64,000 nt of DNA from HGM04593 sp045647885 (GTDB lineage Bacteria; Bacteroidota; Bacteroidia; Bacteroidales; Bacteroidaceae): positions 62,001 to 126,000 of the forward strand of contig JAZRMX010000014.1 of NCBI GenBank assembly GCA_045647885.1. The letters are read 5' to 3'. The notes beneath the pieces are model-generated. The model saw only the letters and a program-made list of their open reading frames with translations. It was not told where the DNA came from and ran no database searches. Made by a program: the position numbers and the translations under genes. Numbering within the stretch: the first letter of the stretch is position 1; each line of letters opens with the position of its first letter. Positions 8,019-18,000 of this stretch are shown here, piece after piece.

Positions 8019-9929
8019 ATGAAAGATAGTTCTAAAAAGATAAAAAGGTCACCTGCGGCTGCGGCGAAAAGCTCTCTTTACAAAATCTTCGGTAATGCCG
8101 AATATCTTGTTCTGGCTTTTTTTGCTGCCGTATGGAGCGTGCTGGTTTTCTATGATGCCGACACGCTCTTCAGGGTGAGCGAACAGTCGTTGTTCCTCTT
8201 CAACAGGCATTTTTTCAACGAAGCTATAACGTTGCCGGCAGGCTTTCTCTCATATTTAGGAACGTTTCTTATACAGTTCTTCCATTATCCTTTGCTGGGT
8301 GCAACCATATATGTGCTTTTGCTGTATGCGCTGTACCGCCTGACGAAAAATGTGTTCGGAATTCCTGCAAAGTGGGCCTTTCTGGCTTTGCTTCCTGCTG
8401 TAGCTGTACTTGCCTATACCGCCCAGATGGGTTATTGGGTATTTTACATAAAGGTACAAGGCTTTTATTACACAGCGCTCCTGGGTTCGCTATTCTCAAC
8501 ACTTGCTGTGTGGGGCTGTTACAAGCTTCCTGCAGGTGCTTTTCGCGGTATCTATGCAATGCTGTGGACATTCTTGGCTTTCCCTCTTATTGGCGTTTAT
8601 GCGCTTGGAGGTACTGCGGTAATGGTGCTTTCTGCTCTGGTTGATACAATAAGAAATCGTCGTCGTATCTTTTTTGGAGCAGTGTCCTTCCTTACTGGCC
8701 TTTGCTTCATTTATGCAGTTCCGCTTTGGTATTATTATAAGGTATATGCCAATATGGCAATTGAGCACATTCATTTTGCCGGAACTCCCATACACCAGTG
8801 GGTTACTTATAGCGAAAAGATGTACCCCGATGGTATTATGGAGTATTGGTTGCCACTTATTCTGCTTTTTGCTTCTGCACTTGTTCTGGTGCTGGTAAAG
8901 GGTTCGTTGCGTAGCGACAATGGGCAGAAGAGAGGTGTTGCCTTTCTGCAAGTTGTTCTGCCAATGGCGGTTGTTTTCTTCACTTCGCTTTATTGGTATA
9001 CTGATAAGAATTTTCATATTGAGAACAGCCAGAACCGTGCAATCTGGGACGGGGAATGGGCCGATGTTCTTGAAGAGGCCAAAAAGGCGGATATTCCCAC
9101 TCGCCAAATTGTACTCAATAAGAATATGGCTCTGCTCAAACTGGGCCGTGCCGGTGAGGATGCCTTCAAATATCCCGATGGTAGTTCCGACATTGCCCAT
9201 CCGGGAGTTGTTCACCTTACACAGACTGGTGGAATGATGAATTACTTTCAGTATGGTAAGTTCAATTTCTGTTATCGTTGGTGTATTGAGAACTCGGTGG
9301 AGTATGGCTGGAGAGTAGAGTATTTGAAGCACGCGGTGTATTGTACCCTTTTGTCGGGTCAGCATAAACTGGCTATGCGTTATATAAACATACTCAAGAA
9401 TACACTTTTCTACCGTTCCTGGGCCGAGGATATGGAGGCGCTGGTGGAAAACCCTTCTCTTATATCAAAGAGAAAGGAGTTTACAATGCCGTTGCTTATG
9501 TACAATTATGACGATGCCTTGGAACTCGACGACTCTTACGTGGAGGTCTATTTGTCGAAAAGCCTCTCTTACACCTTCTCTCCCTCCGACTCGCGTCTGC
9601 AGGCAGAGGCTGCCGTGCTTTTTGCTATGACACGCAAGGATGTGTCGCTCTTTTGGGATGCATTGGCGCGTTATGTGGGCAAGGGTAAGATGACGCGTGT
9701 GCCCCATCACTTCCAGGAGGCTATATTGCTGTTCACCAACCTGAACAACGATGTTACAACAAATATTCCCATAGACAATTCCATAAGAGTGCGTTTCGAT
9801 GCCTTCCTAAAGAAGACGCAGAAGTATAAGGGGATGAAAGAGAGTGAAATGGCGCAATATTTTGTAAAGGAATACGGAGATACTTACTGGTATTTCTATT
9901 TCTTTGTGCGCGAAATAAAAACCAACTGA
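8019..9929 (+). CDS. Multi-spanning membrane protein of unknown function
   Basis: A 636-residue protein I cannot assign to a characterised family; it resembles uncharacterised Bacteroidota proteins (possibly DUF6057, from memory). The first about 310 residues contain roughly nine or ten hydrophobic helices (for example LVLAFFAAVWSVLVFY and LLGATIYVLLLYALY). The remaining half is soluble and helical, with segments such as DIPTRQIVLNKNMALLKLGR and GQHKLAMRYINILKNTLFY that look like a TPR-type solenoid. It starts 18 bases after aroC and is followed after 16 bases by a beta-propeller lipoprotein, so the two probably act together at the envelope. Confidence 0.7.
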   Translation: MKDSSKKIKRSPAAAAKSSLYKIFGNAEYLVLAFFAAVWSVLVFYDADTLFRVSEQSLFLFNRHFFNEAITLPAGFLSYLGTFLIQFFHYPLLGATIYVLLLYALYRLTKNVFGIPAKWAFLALLPAVAVLAYTAQMGYWVFYIKVQGFYYTALLGSLFSTLAVWGCYKLPAGAFRGIYAMLWTFLAFPLIGVYALGGTAVMVLSALVDTIRNRRRIFFGAVSFLTGLCFIYAVPLWYYYKVYANMAIEHIHFAGTPIHQWVTYSEKMYPDGIMEYWLPLILLFASALVLVLVKGSLRSDNGQKRGVAFLQVVLPMAVVFFTSLYWYTDKNFHIENSQNRAIWDGEWADVLEEAKKADIPTRQIVLNKNMALLKLGRAGEDAFKYPDGSSDIAHPGVVHLTQTGGMMNYFQYGKFNFCYRWCIENSVEYGWRVEYLKHAVYCTLLSGQHKLAMRYINILKNTLFYRSWAEDMEALVENPSLISKRKEFTMPLLMYNYDDALELDDSYVEVYLSKSLSYTFSPSDSRLQAEAAVLFAMTRKDVSLFWDALARYVGKGKMTRVPHHFQEAILLFTNLNNDVTTNIPIDNSIRVRFDAFLKKTQKYKGMKESEMAQYFVKEYGDTYWYFYFFVREIKTN

Positions 9930-9945
9930 TAAAGGACGGAATATA

Positions 9946-11451
9946 ATGAAAAATAGTGTTATAGGACTTTGTATGTCGGTGCTCGTTTTTGTGGGTGTTT
10001 CCTGCACTCCTTCTGTGCCCGACCGATATATCACCGTGGGGAAACTCCCGGTAATATATCCCGACTATATAGATGTTACCATTCCGCAGAACATTGCACC
10101 GCTCGTCTTTGAAATAAACGAGAAGGCTGATAACTACGTTACCCGTCTTTCGGCAGGTGCTGTGGAGTTGTTGTTTGCAGGGCAAGAGGTGGCACCCTCG
10201 GTAGACGAGTGGCGCTCGCTGATGCAGGCGGCAGCAGACGGAGAGGTTAGAGTTGAGGTTTACACCTCGCTTAAAGACAAGTGGCGTGCATACACGCCCT
10301 TTGCCTTCAAGGTGTCTCCCGATTCAATAGACCCTTACATCTCATATCGTCTGATACCTCCTTCGTATGTGGCATACGAGAGATTGAGTATAAGCCAGCG
10401 CAATATCTCCACTTACGACGAGGATATTATCTACAATAATATGCTTGTCACCAAAGAACCCGACGGGCAGTGTATCAACTGTCACGCCTATAAGAATTAC
10501 CGCACAGATAACATGCAGTTCCATGTGCGCCAGTATAAGGGCGGAACGGTCTTTGTGCATAATGGAGAGGTCTTTAAGGTGAATATGGCAACCGATTCAA
10601 CTCTCTCGGCTGGTGTGTATCCGGCATTCAACCCCGTGTACGATGTGGTGGCGTATTCCGTGAACAAGACAGGCCAGATATTCCACACAAAAAGCTCCAA
10701 CAAGGTAGAGGTGCAGGATGTTGCAAGTGATGTAATCCTCTTCAACCCCTCAACCCTTACCGTTACTCCTATAGCCAATGATACTACAAAACTCGAGGTC
10801 TTTCCTTGGTGGTCACCCGACGGACGCACTATTTACTACTGTTCGTCGCATTTCCCCGATATGACTGGTTCCAAAACTGCAGTCGAGGCTGAAATAAAGC
10901 ATTATAAAGATGTGAAATACAGTATATTGCGTCGTTCTTGGAATCCCGAAACGGGGGAGTTTGGCGAGGTTGACACGGTGTTCAATGCCGCAAAACTGGG
11001 CAAGAGTGCAACCTTTCCCCGCGTCTCCCCCACTGGTAAATATCTGCTCTTTGCAATGGCCGAATATGGTTGTTTCCACATCTGGCATAACGATGCCGAC
11101 CTCTATGTGATGGATCTTGAAACAGGCGATTATTGGCCTTTGACCAAGGCGAATTCTCCTTATGCCGAGAGCTACCACTCCTGGAGCAGCACCGGTCGCT
11201 GGATTCTCTTTGCAAGCCGTCGCGACGATACCAATTACAGCCGTCTCTACATTGCCTATGTGGGCGACGGCGGGCGTGCCGAAAAAGCATTCCTGCTGCC
11301 ACAGCAAAGTGCCGATTTCTACAACTTCTTCGACCGTTCCTACAACGTTCCCGAGTTTATGCTGGAACCCGTAAGAATAGAGCCGTACAAGTTTGCCGAG
11401 GTTGTAAAAGGTGAACCGCGAACTGTTAAATTTGTCTCTCCGAAAAAGTAA
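9946..11451 (+). CDS. TolB-like beta-propeller lipoprotein with CXXCH motif
   Basis: A 501-residue lipoprotein: signal MKNSVIGLCMSVLVFVGVSC with the anchored Cys after VGVS. From about residue 210 it has WD40-like/PD40 blades of the TolB kind (AGVYPAFNPVYDVVAYS, EVFPWWSPDGRTIYYCSS, ATFPRVSPTGKYLLFA, YHSWSSTGRWILFASRR). Between the N-terminal domain and the propeller lies QCINCHAYKN, a textbook CXXCH c-type haem site (C176, C179, H180). It would be exposed to the periplasm, where haem attachment occurs. It ends the operon before a long perfect-stem terminator. A periplasmic electron-transfer or sensing role with the preceding membrane protein is inference. Confidence 0.8.
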   Translation: MKNSVIGLCMSVLVFVGVSCTPSVPDRYITVGKLPVIYPDYIDVTIPQNIAPLVFEINEKADNYVTRLSAGAVELLFAGQEVAPSVDEWRSLMQAAADGEVRVEVYTSLKDKWRAYTPFAFKVSPDSIDPYISYRLIPPSYVAYERLSISQRNISTYDEDIIYNNMLVTKEPDGQCINCHAYKNYRTDNMQFHVRQYKGGTVFVHNGEVFKVNMATDSTLSAGVYPAFNPVYDVVAYSVNKTGQIFHTKSSNKVEVQDVASDVILFNPSTLTVTPIANDTTKLEVFPWWSPDGRTIYYCSSHFPDMTGSKTAVEAEIKHYKDVKYSILRRSWNPETGEFGEVDTVFNAAKLGKSATFPRVSPTGKYLLFAMAEYGCFHIWHNDADLYVMDLETGDYWPLTKANSPYAESYHSWSSTGRWILFASRRDDTNYSRLYIAYVGDGGRAEKAFLLPQQSADFYNFFDRSYNVPEFMLEPVRIEPYKFAEVVKGEPRTVKFVSPKK

Positions 11452-11478
11452 ATTTTAACACTTGACTGTTAAATAATA

Positions 11479-11542
11479 TAAAAACGCAAATTCCTCAATA
11501 TTCTCGTTGTTTTATGGGATTTTTGAGGAATTTGCGTTTTTA
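11479..11542 (+). terminator. Strong intrinsic terminator, perfect 20-bp stem
   Basis: Arms at 11479-11498 and 11523-11542 are perfectly complementary over 20 bases, with a 24-base loop, and the right arm ends in a T-run. It closes the operon begun at 2622. Confidence 0.85.
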
Positions 11543-11608
11543 TTTCAAAAAAAAAAGCGGAAAAGGCAAAAAATAATGAGATTTATGCGAATATTTATTT
11601 AAAAGTCT

Positions 11609-11616
11609 TATTTTTG
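11609..11616 (+). promoter_or_regulatory. -7 box upstream of the fasciclin/SusCD cluster
   Basis: The bases TATTTTTG fit TAnnTTTG, 81 bases before the ATG at 11698. No TTG is found at the expected distance upstream, so activation or another sigma factor may be needed. The leader between box and gene is AT-rich. Confidence 0.5.
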
Positions 11617-11697
11617 CACGTTACATAGTGGCTCATAGTGCCATTATGGGAAATGAATGGAAAAAATAAAAAAATATAATTAATAAAAATCAAACTT

Positions 11698-14600
11698 ATG
11701 TTAAGACACCGTTTAAGCAAATTGGGCAAGACATCGCTATTGGCGTTGTATGCATTACTCGTTGGCGGTATGTTGAATTCTTGTCAAGATACATTTGACG
11801 AGTATACCTACGACGATGGCGACCAGCCGAGCTGGCTCGGCGAGAGTGTGTATGCATTCTTGAGAAACAACAATTCGGGTCATAGTTACAACTACTATGC
11901 GGACATTATTGATGGTTTGGGTGAAACCGAAACCTTCAGCAAAACCGGTAGTAAGACTGTTTTCGTGGCCGATGATGCGGCTTTTGAACGCTTCTTCCAG
12001 AACAACGAGTGGGGTGTGCGCTCTTTCTCTGAACTGACTTTGGCGCAGAAGAAGATTCTGCTTAAGGCTTCAATGCTCAACGATGCGATGTTGCTTGATA
12101 TGTTGTCGGCTTCTGATGCCCAGACAACATCGGAAGGTTCTTGTATGCGTCGTACAACCTCTTACGGTCTTATCGACACCATTCCTGTGGTGACAAGGGA
12201 ACAGACTCCCCGATACAACAGATTCTGGGATACCTACCGTGGTGTGGAACGTGACGAAACAATGCTTCTTGCATCGGGTTCAAACAATCCTATGCTTGTG
12301 TACTTTATGCCCGACTTTTTGAAAAAGAACGGTATAACAAATGATGACGTTTCATTCCTCTTCCGCAAGAACGGTGTGCAGGCCAAAACCTACAAGACCG
12401 GCGAGGCTTATGTGTATGACAAGAAGATTATGGCCAGCGGCGTTGAGAACCTCGGTTTCTCTGACGACACCTTGACAATTACCTGTAAGAACGGTTATCT
12501 GTATCGTCTTGACGACGTGCTCCTTCCTCCCTCAAATATGGCCGAGGAGGTGCGCAAACGCGAGAATCTGTCGGTGTTCAGCTATATGTTGGACCGTTTC
12601 TGTCTGCCTTACTTCGACAAGAAACTGACCGACGAGAACGAGTCGCTTACCGGCAACAAGGACTCTGTCTTTGTTTTGAGATATTATGCCGAGAATGGCG
12701 GTATCGCTTCTAATGACGCTGTATTGCCCGAGGGTAAGCGCCCCGATGCTCTCAAGGAGATGCTTCCTTACGACCCCAGCAACAACCAGTATACAAAAGA
12801 GAACTCAAACTCTATGTATGATATGGCAGCGATGCTTGTACCCACAGATGAGGCCATGTACAACTATTTCACAGCCGGTTCGGGTGCTGTGATTGTTGGT
12901 ACATACGCCCCCGGCGTTGCAATTACAGACAAGGAGAGTCTTTTCGAGGCCTTGAACTATGTTCCCGAGAGCCTTGTAGCCCTTTTCCTCAAGAACCTTA
13001 TGCAGGTATCTTTCACCACAACAGTACGTTCAAGATTCGACCGTATCACCGACGACGCCAACGACCCCTTGGAAGGTGTTGACGCTGCTGTGACCGAAAG
13101 TATCATCGCAAACAACGGTGTAATATATGTATTGAACCAGGTATATGGCCCCTCTGATTATGTGACAGTTGCTGCGCCTTCTTTGCTGCTTACTAATATG
13201 AGTATAGTAAATAAGGTAATAGAGCAGTTCGGTTATCAGTCATTCTTGAAAGCAAAGAAGGCTGTATACTCTCTCTTCTTGCCCGACAACTCGGCATTCT
13301 TCTATTATGACCCTGTTGAGATTGCACAGGCTCGTGAGAGAGGTGGCGATGCAGAAATGTTCGAAATCCGTTTCGACAAAAAATTCGACGGTTATAGCGA
13401 CCCCAACCAGAATGCTGAGGCTCAAAAGAAAGAGTTGCTCTATTATGTGAAGTATCCCTTCAGCCTTACAGCAGACGGTCAGTACATTGTAAAATATGAT
13501 GAGGGCAAGACTTATCCCGCCGACCCTATCAACTTTGAGGATAAATATGTATTCTTCTATAAAAACGGTTCAGGTATGGCAATGCCCGCTGCTCCCATTG
13601 AGAGTTTGAGTTTCTTTATGTGGAACCGTATGGGTGACCTCTTGGAGAACCTTATTGTGGTTGACGATATAAGATCGGGTAACCAGTACTATTTGACAAA
13701 AGGTGGTAACGCCATCAAGGTTGACTTCAGCGATCCCGAACATCCTGTGTTCCAGGGTGGTGAGCAGATAGAGGCCGGTACAAAGGTTGTTGCAAAAGAG
13801 ATGTTTGCCAACCAGATAAACGGTGTATCATACAATACTGTTCCTTATGGTGGCGACGAGGCTATTTCGCAGAAATTGAGTGGTATCCCCACACCTGCTA
13901 CAAAATCGGTTTACAGATATATATATGAGTCGAAAGACGATGCCGACAAACCCTTCCACGAATTCTTGAAACTTGCTTACCCCAATGCTTACAATCCTTT
14001 GTCAACTAGCGAAGAGAACAATGGTGGTTACATTGGTAAGGTAGTCAAGAATATATATGGTGAGAGCATAGCACCTCTTGATACAGTTTCTGTTTACTCT
14101 ATGTTCTATGAGAACCGCGGTGTGTTCTGTGGTATTCCTTTTATGCAGGGTTATAACTATACCGTATACATCCCCTCTAACGAGGCAGTTCAGGAAATTA
14201 TTGAAAAGGGACTTCCCACTTGGGACGATATCAACAGCTGTGCGTTGGGTAACCTCGGTGGAACAAAAGAGCAGGCTGCAGCCGCAATGCATCTGTTAAG
14301 CAGCTTCTTCCGCTACCACGTTCAGGATAACTCGGTATTCGTGGATAATATTCCTTACAGAAAGTCTTATGAGACCGCTTATATAAATAAGAATGGTACA
14401 TTCGAGGTGCTCGATGTAAATATGACAGGCGGTGCCCTTACTGTTACCGACAAATGTGGTAATGTTGCCAATGTAGTGGTTGACCCCCTTACAGAGAACA
14501 AGACATGGAATATTCTTTGCCGCGAGTTCAAATTCAAATCGCAGGGTCGCGACAACCCCTATGCAATCCTTGCTTCTTCAGGAGCTGTTGCTCACCACAT

Positions 14601-15033
14601 AGACAAGGCTCTCTGCCACGGCGAGTTGTTCGGTTACGACGGTATGGTACAGCGCTTTGCTCCCAATGGTGCAAAGGTTGAGAAACTCTACATTGAGGGT
14701 ATGCCCGGTTCTTACTATGATGAGACTGACGGCAAGAGCTATTACCTGGTGGCTGCAAAGAGCGGCGTGGTTGTAGGTCCCAATGAGAACAAGTACAACC
14801 TTGCAGGTTATCTTATGGAGCCCAGACAGGATTACGACTGCACCAAGCTCTCTCGCGAGAGACTTGTTAAGGACAACCAGAATGAGGATATTCTCATCAC
14901 TGAGCAGGGTTATAGAGTTACTGAAACTGCTGAAGGTGTCTTCGAACTTGTATATGAGACCGACGATGCTGGTAACATCTATGTACGCCAATATGAAAAT
15001 AACGGAAGTTTCAATAGAGTTTTGCTGAATTGA
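11698..15033 (+). CDS. Large multi-domain fasciclin (FAS1) lipoprotein
   Basis: An 1111-residue surface or periplasmic lipoprotein: the signal region ends GGMLNSC. The mature part contains several FAS1-like modules recognisable by YADIIDGLG...KTVFVADDAAF (about 60-250), SVFSYMLDRFCLPYF...MLVPTDEAMYNYF (about 285-480), VNKVIEQFGYQSFL...SLFLPDNSAF (about 500-690) and VSVYSMFYENRG...YTVYIPSNEAVQ (about 790-960). FAS1 domains are adhesion or binding modules. It heads a SusC/SusD unit, 44 bases upstream of susC, so it may be the surface glycan- or protein-binding partner of that transporter. Domain borders are approximate and the ligand is unknown. Confidence 0.82.
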   Translation: MLRHRLSKLGKTSLLALYALLVGGMLNSCQDTFDEYTYDDGDQPSWLGESVYAFLRNNNSGHSYNYYADIIDGLGETETFSKTGSKTVFVADDAAFERFFQNNEWGVRSFSELTLAQKKILLKASMLNDAMLLDMLSASDAQTTSEGSCMRRTTSYGLIDTIPVVTREQTPRYNRFWDTYRGVERDETMLLASGSNNPMLVYFMPDFLKKNGITNDDVSFLFRKNGVQAKTYKTGEAYVYDKKIMASGVENLGFSDDTLTITCKNGYLYRLDDVLLPPSNMAEEVRKRENLSVFSYMLDRFCLPYFDKKLTDENESLTGNKDSVFVLRYYAENGGIASNDAVLPEGKRPDALKEMLPYDPSNNQYTKENSNSMYDMAAMLVPTDEAMYNYFTAGSGAVIVGTYAPGVAITDKESLFEALNYVPESLVALFLKNLMQVSFTTTVRSRFDRITDDANDPLEGVDAAVTESIIANNGVIYVLNQVYGPSDYVTVAAPSLLLTNMSIVNKVIEQFGYQSFLKAKKAVYSLFLPDNSAFFYYDPVEIAQARERGGDAEMFEIRFDKKFDGYSDPNQNAEAQKKELLYYVKYPFSLTADGQYIVKYDEGKTYPADPINFEDKYVFFYKNGSGMAMPAAPIESLSFFMWNRMGDLLENLIVVDDIRSGNQYYLTKGGNAIKVDFSDPEHPVFQGGEQIEAGTKVVAKEMFANQINGVSYNTVPYGGDEAISQKLSGIPTPATKSVYRYIYESKDDADKPFHEFLKLAYPNAYNPLSTSEENNGGYIGKVVKNIYGESIAPLDTVSVYSMFYENRGVFCGIPFMQGYNYTVYIPSNEAVQEIIEKGLPTWDDINSCALGNLGGTKEQAAAAMHLLSSFFRYHVQDNSVFVDNIPYRKSYETAYINKNGTFEVLDVNMTGGALTVTDKCGNVANVVVDPLTENKTWNILCREFKFKSQGRDNPYAILASSGAVAHHIDKALCHGELFGYDGMVQRFAPNGAKVEKLYIEGMPGSYYDETDGKSYYLVAAKSGVVVGPNENKYNLAGYLMEPRQDYDCTKLSRERLVKDNQNEDILITEQGYRVTETAEGVFELVYETDDAGNIYVRQYENNGSFNRVLLN

Positions 15034-15061
15034 TAGCAGACTGATTGATTGAATATCTTTG
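15030..15061 (+). promoter_or_regulatory. Possible internal promoter before the first susC
   Basis: TTG at 15030-15032 and TATCTTTG at 15054-15061, 21 bases apart, lie across the end of the fasciclin gene, 16 bases before the susC ATG. This would allow SusC/SusD synthesis independent of the large fasciclin gene. Confidence 0.5.
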
Positions 15062-15077
15062 TAAAATAATATCAACC

Positions 15078-18000
15078 ATGGATAAAATAAAACATTTATT
15101 ATTGCTCGCATTCTGTTGCACTTTGTGCGTATCGGCTTTTGCACAGAAAAGCGCGAGAATCTCGGGTACTATCACCAGTGATTCAGAGGGTCCGCTGATT
15201 ATGGTAAACGTTACCGAGCGAGATAAGAACAATCGTATTATTGAGGCTACCGTAACCGACTTCGAGGGTAACTTCTCTATGATAGTGAAGAATACCGCCA
15301 ATGAATTGGAGGTCTCTTATATTGGTTACAAGCCCCAGAGAATCAAGATTGGTACCCGCACCGTCTTCAATATTAAGATGGTCGAGGACAATATGCTTGA
15401 CGACGTGGTTATTGAGGCCCAGGAGATTGTACGCACCGGAGGTCTTGATATTCTTGAGCGTGAGATGACACACGCAACACAGAAGATCAGTATGGAGGAG
15501 ATGCAGGGTCTTTCGTTCGCTTCAGTTGACGAGGCTTTGCAGGGACAGATTGCCGGTCTTGACGTCGTTATGGGATCGGGTTCGGTAGGTAAGGGTACAC
15601 AGATGCGTTTGCGTGGTGTATCTATGCTCGAGGGTTCCGACTCTGAACTTCAGCCTTTGCTCGTTGTGGACGACAACATCTTCCAGGTGGACGAGGGCTT
15701 CGACTTCACTAACTCGACCGAGGACAAATTTGCCGAGTTGCTTATGATCAACACCGAGGATATCGCCGAGATTGAGGTGTTGAAGGATGCTGCTTCTTGT
15801 GCCGTTTGGGGTTCTGCCGGTGCCAATGGTGTTATCAAGATTAAGACAAAACGTGGTAAACGTGGTCCCACTCGCGTGAGCTTCACATACAAGTTCAAAG
15901 ACAAATGGACACCCGAGGGTTTGAACCTGCTTAATGGTGACGACTATACCATGATGATGAAACAGGCTCTCTTCAACCAGAACAATGAGAGCAAGGATGT
16001 GCCCGAGTTGAGCTACAACAAGAACTTCCTCGAGTATGAGAACTATAACAACAATACCGACTGGGTTGACGCAATCGAGAAACACGGTTATCGTCACGAG
16101 TATTCGTTGAACCTCAATGGTGGTGGTGAGAAAGCTACATTCCGCGTATCAGGTTCATATACAAACGAGACCGGTCAGGTTATTGGTGAGGAGATGGATC
16201 AGTTGTCTTCACGTTTGGCACTTGACTACTTTGTATCACAGCGTATCAAGGTTATTGCTGACTTCTCATTCTCATATGTAAATCGTGTTTATCACGGTTC
16301 AGGCCTTCTTTACACTGCACAGAAGATGATGCCTAATATGGCTATATACAGACAGGATCAGAATGGTATGAACACCGACGAGTACTTCAACCTCCTCAAC
16401 GACGATGAGAGAAAGTACACAAGTGAGATTGTTGACCAGAACATGAACCTGAAGAACCCTGTTGCCGACGGTAACCTTGCAGAAAGCAAGTACGAGAACT
16501 ACAGCATCAACCCCCAGATCACATTTGAGTATAACCTCTTGGGTCTCGAGGACAACCAGTCACAGTTGAAATACCGTGGTATGGTTAACCTCAATGCTTC
16601 AACCTCAGCAACAAGAAACTATAACCCCGGTGAGTTGTACCCCGACCTTGATTGGTACAATTCGGCTATCAACCAGTCTACATCTTCAGACAGTAAGTCG
16701 CTCGGTTTCTCAACCCGTCATAACCTTATCTTTACTCCCTACCTGGGCAGCAAGGATCACTACCTCACTATGACAGGCCAGTTCGAGTTGAGAACTGGTA
16801 CCAGCAACTCGCAGTACGCACAGTCACAGGGCTTGCCCACAGGTAATATTACCAGTGCAACAATCAGTTCTGTATTGGGTGGAGCAAGCTCCGGTAAGTC
16901 AATGTGGCGCAGCATCAGCTTCGTTTACGATGCTCACTATTCTTACAAATCAAAGTATATGCTCCGTCTTTCATTGCGCGGCGAGGGTTTGACATCTATG
17001 GGTGACGACAAGAAATGGGTAATGTTCCCCGCTATCTCTGGTCGTTGGAACATCAGCGACGAGCCTTGGATGCAGTGGGCTAAACCTGTACTCTCTATGT
17101 TGTCAATTCGTCCCGGTTTCGGTATGGACGGTCACGCACCCGGTGAGAACAGAACATTCAACACATATACAGATACAAAGATTCCTTATGGTAATTTGGG
17201 TGCAGGTTACAAGATGGAGGGTCTCCGCTTGACAGCCTTGACAACATCAGATAAACGTGAGTGGAACATCGGTTCTGACTTCGGCTTCTTTGATGGCAAG
17301 CTTACCGGTTCGTTCAACTACTATATCGCAACCACTTACGACCAGTTGGTATCTAACTACAAGATTCCCTCAATAACCGGTTACTCAACCCTTGCTTACA
17401 AGAACTCGGGAACAATGCGTAACTCTGGTTGGGAGTTGAACTTGAGCACCGCTTCTTTCAAAGTGTTTAAAGACTTCTCGGTAAGTATGTTCTTCAACAT
17501 CGGTAACAACTACAACGAGATTCTTGAGATGGAAGAGGCTTATCTCAAAGACCGTAACGAAACTTATGACAGAGCTGAAAATGCAAAATACCTTGGTCGT
17601 GTTCAGGTGGGTAACCCCTTCGGTGCCATCTACGGCTTCCGTTACAAGGGTGTATACCGTTTCAGCTACAAGAACTGGGAGAAGGCTTTGTCAGAGGCTG
17701 CAGCCGGTCGTGACGGAAGCTGCCCCATTGTTCGCGATGTAAACGGTAATGTAGTGTACAACGCAAATGGTACTCCCAAGCAGATGACTCTCTTCTACAA
17801 CAGAGAGGATGAGTCGGGATACAAGTTCCGTGGCGGTGACGCTATCTATGAGGACGTTAACAATGACGGTACCATCAACCAGTTGGATATTGTATATCTT
17901 GGTAACTCGAACCCCGCAGCACAGGGTGGTTTCGGCTTTACCTTCCGCTATAAGAAATGGAGTTTGAAGACCAACTTCACATACCGTTATGGTGTAGATG

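Noticed and set aside
8496..9365. Long minus-strand open frame opposite the membrane protein (289 codons)
   Set aside because: Lies fully within a well-supported operon gene and has no family features or ribosome site.
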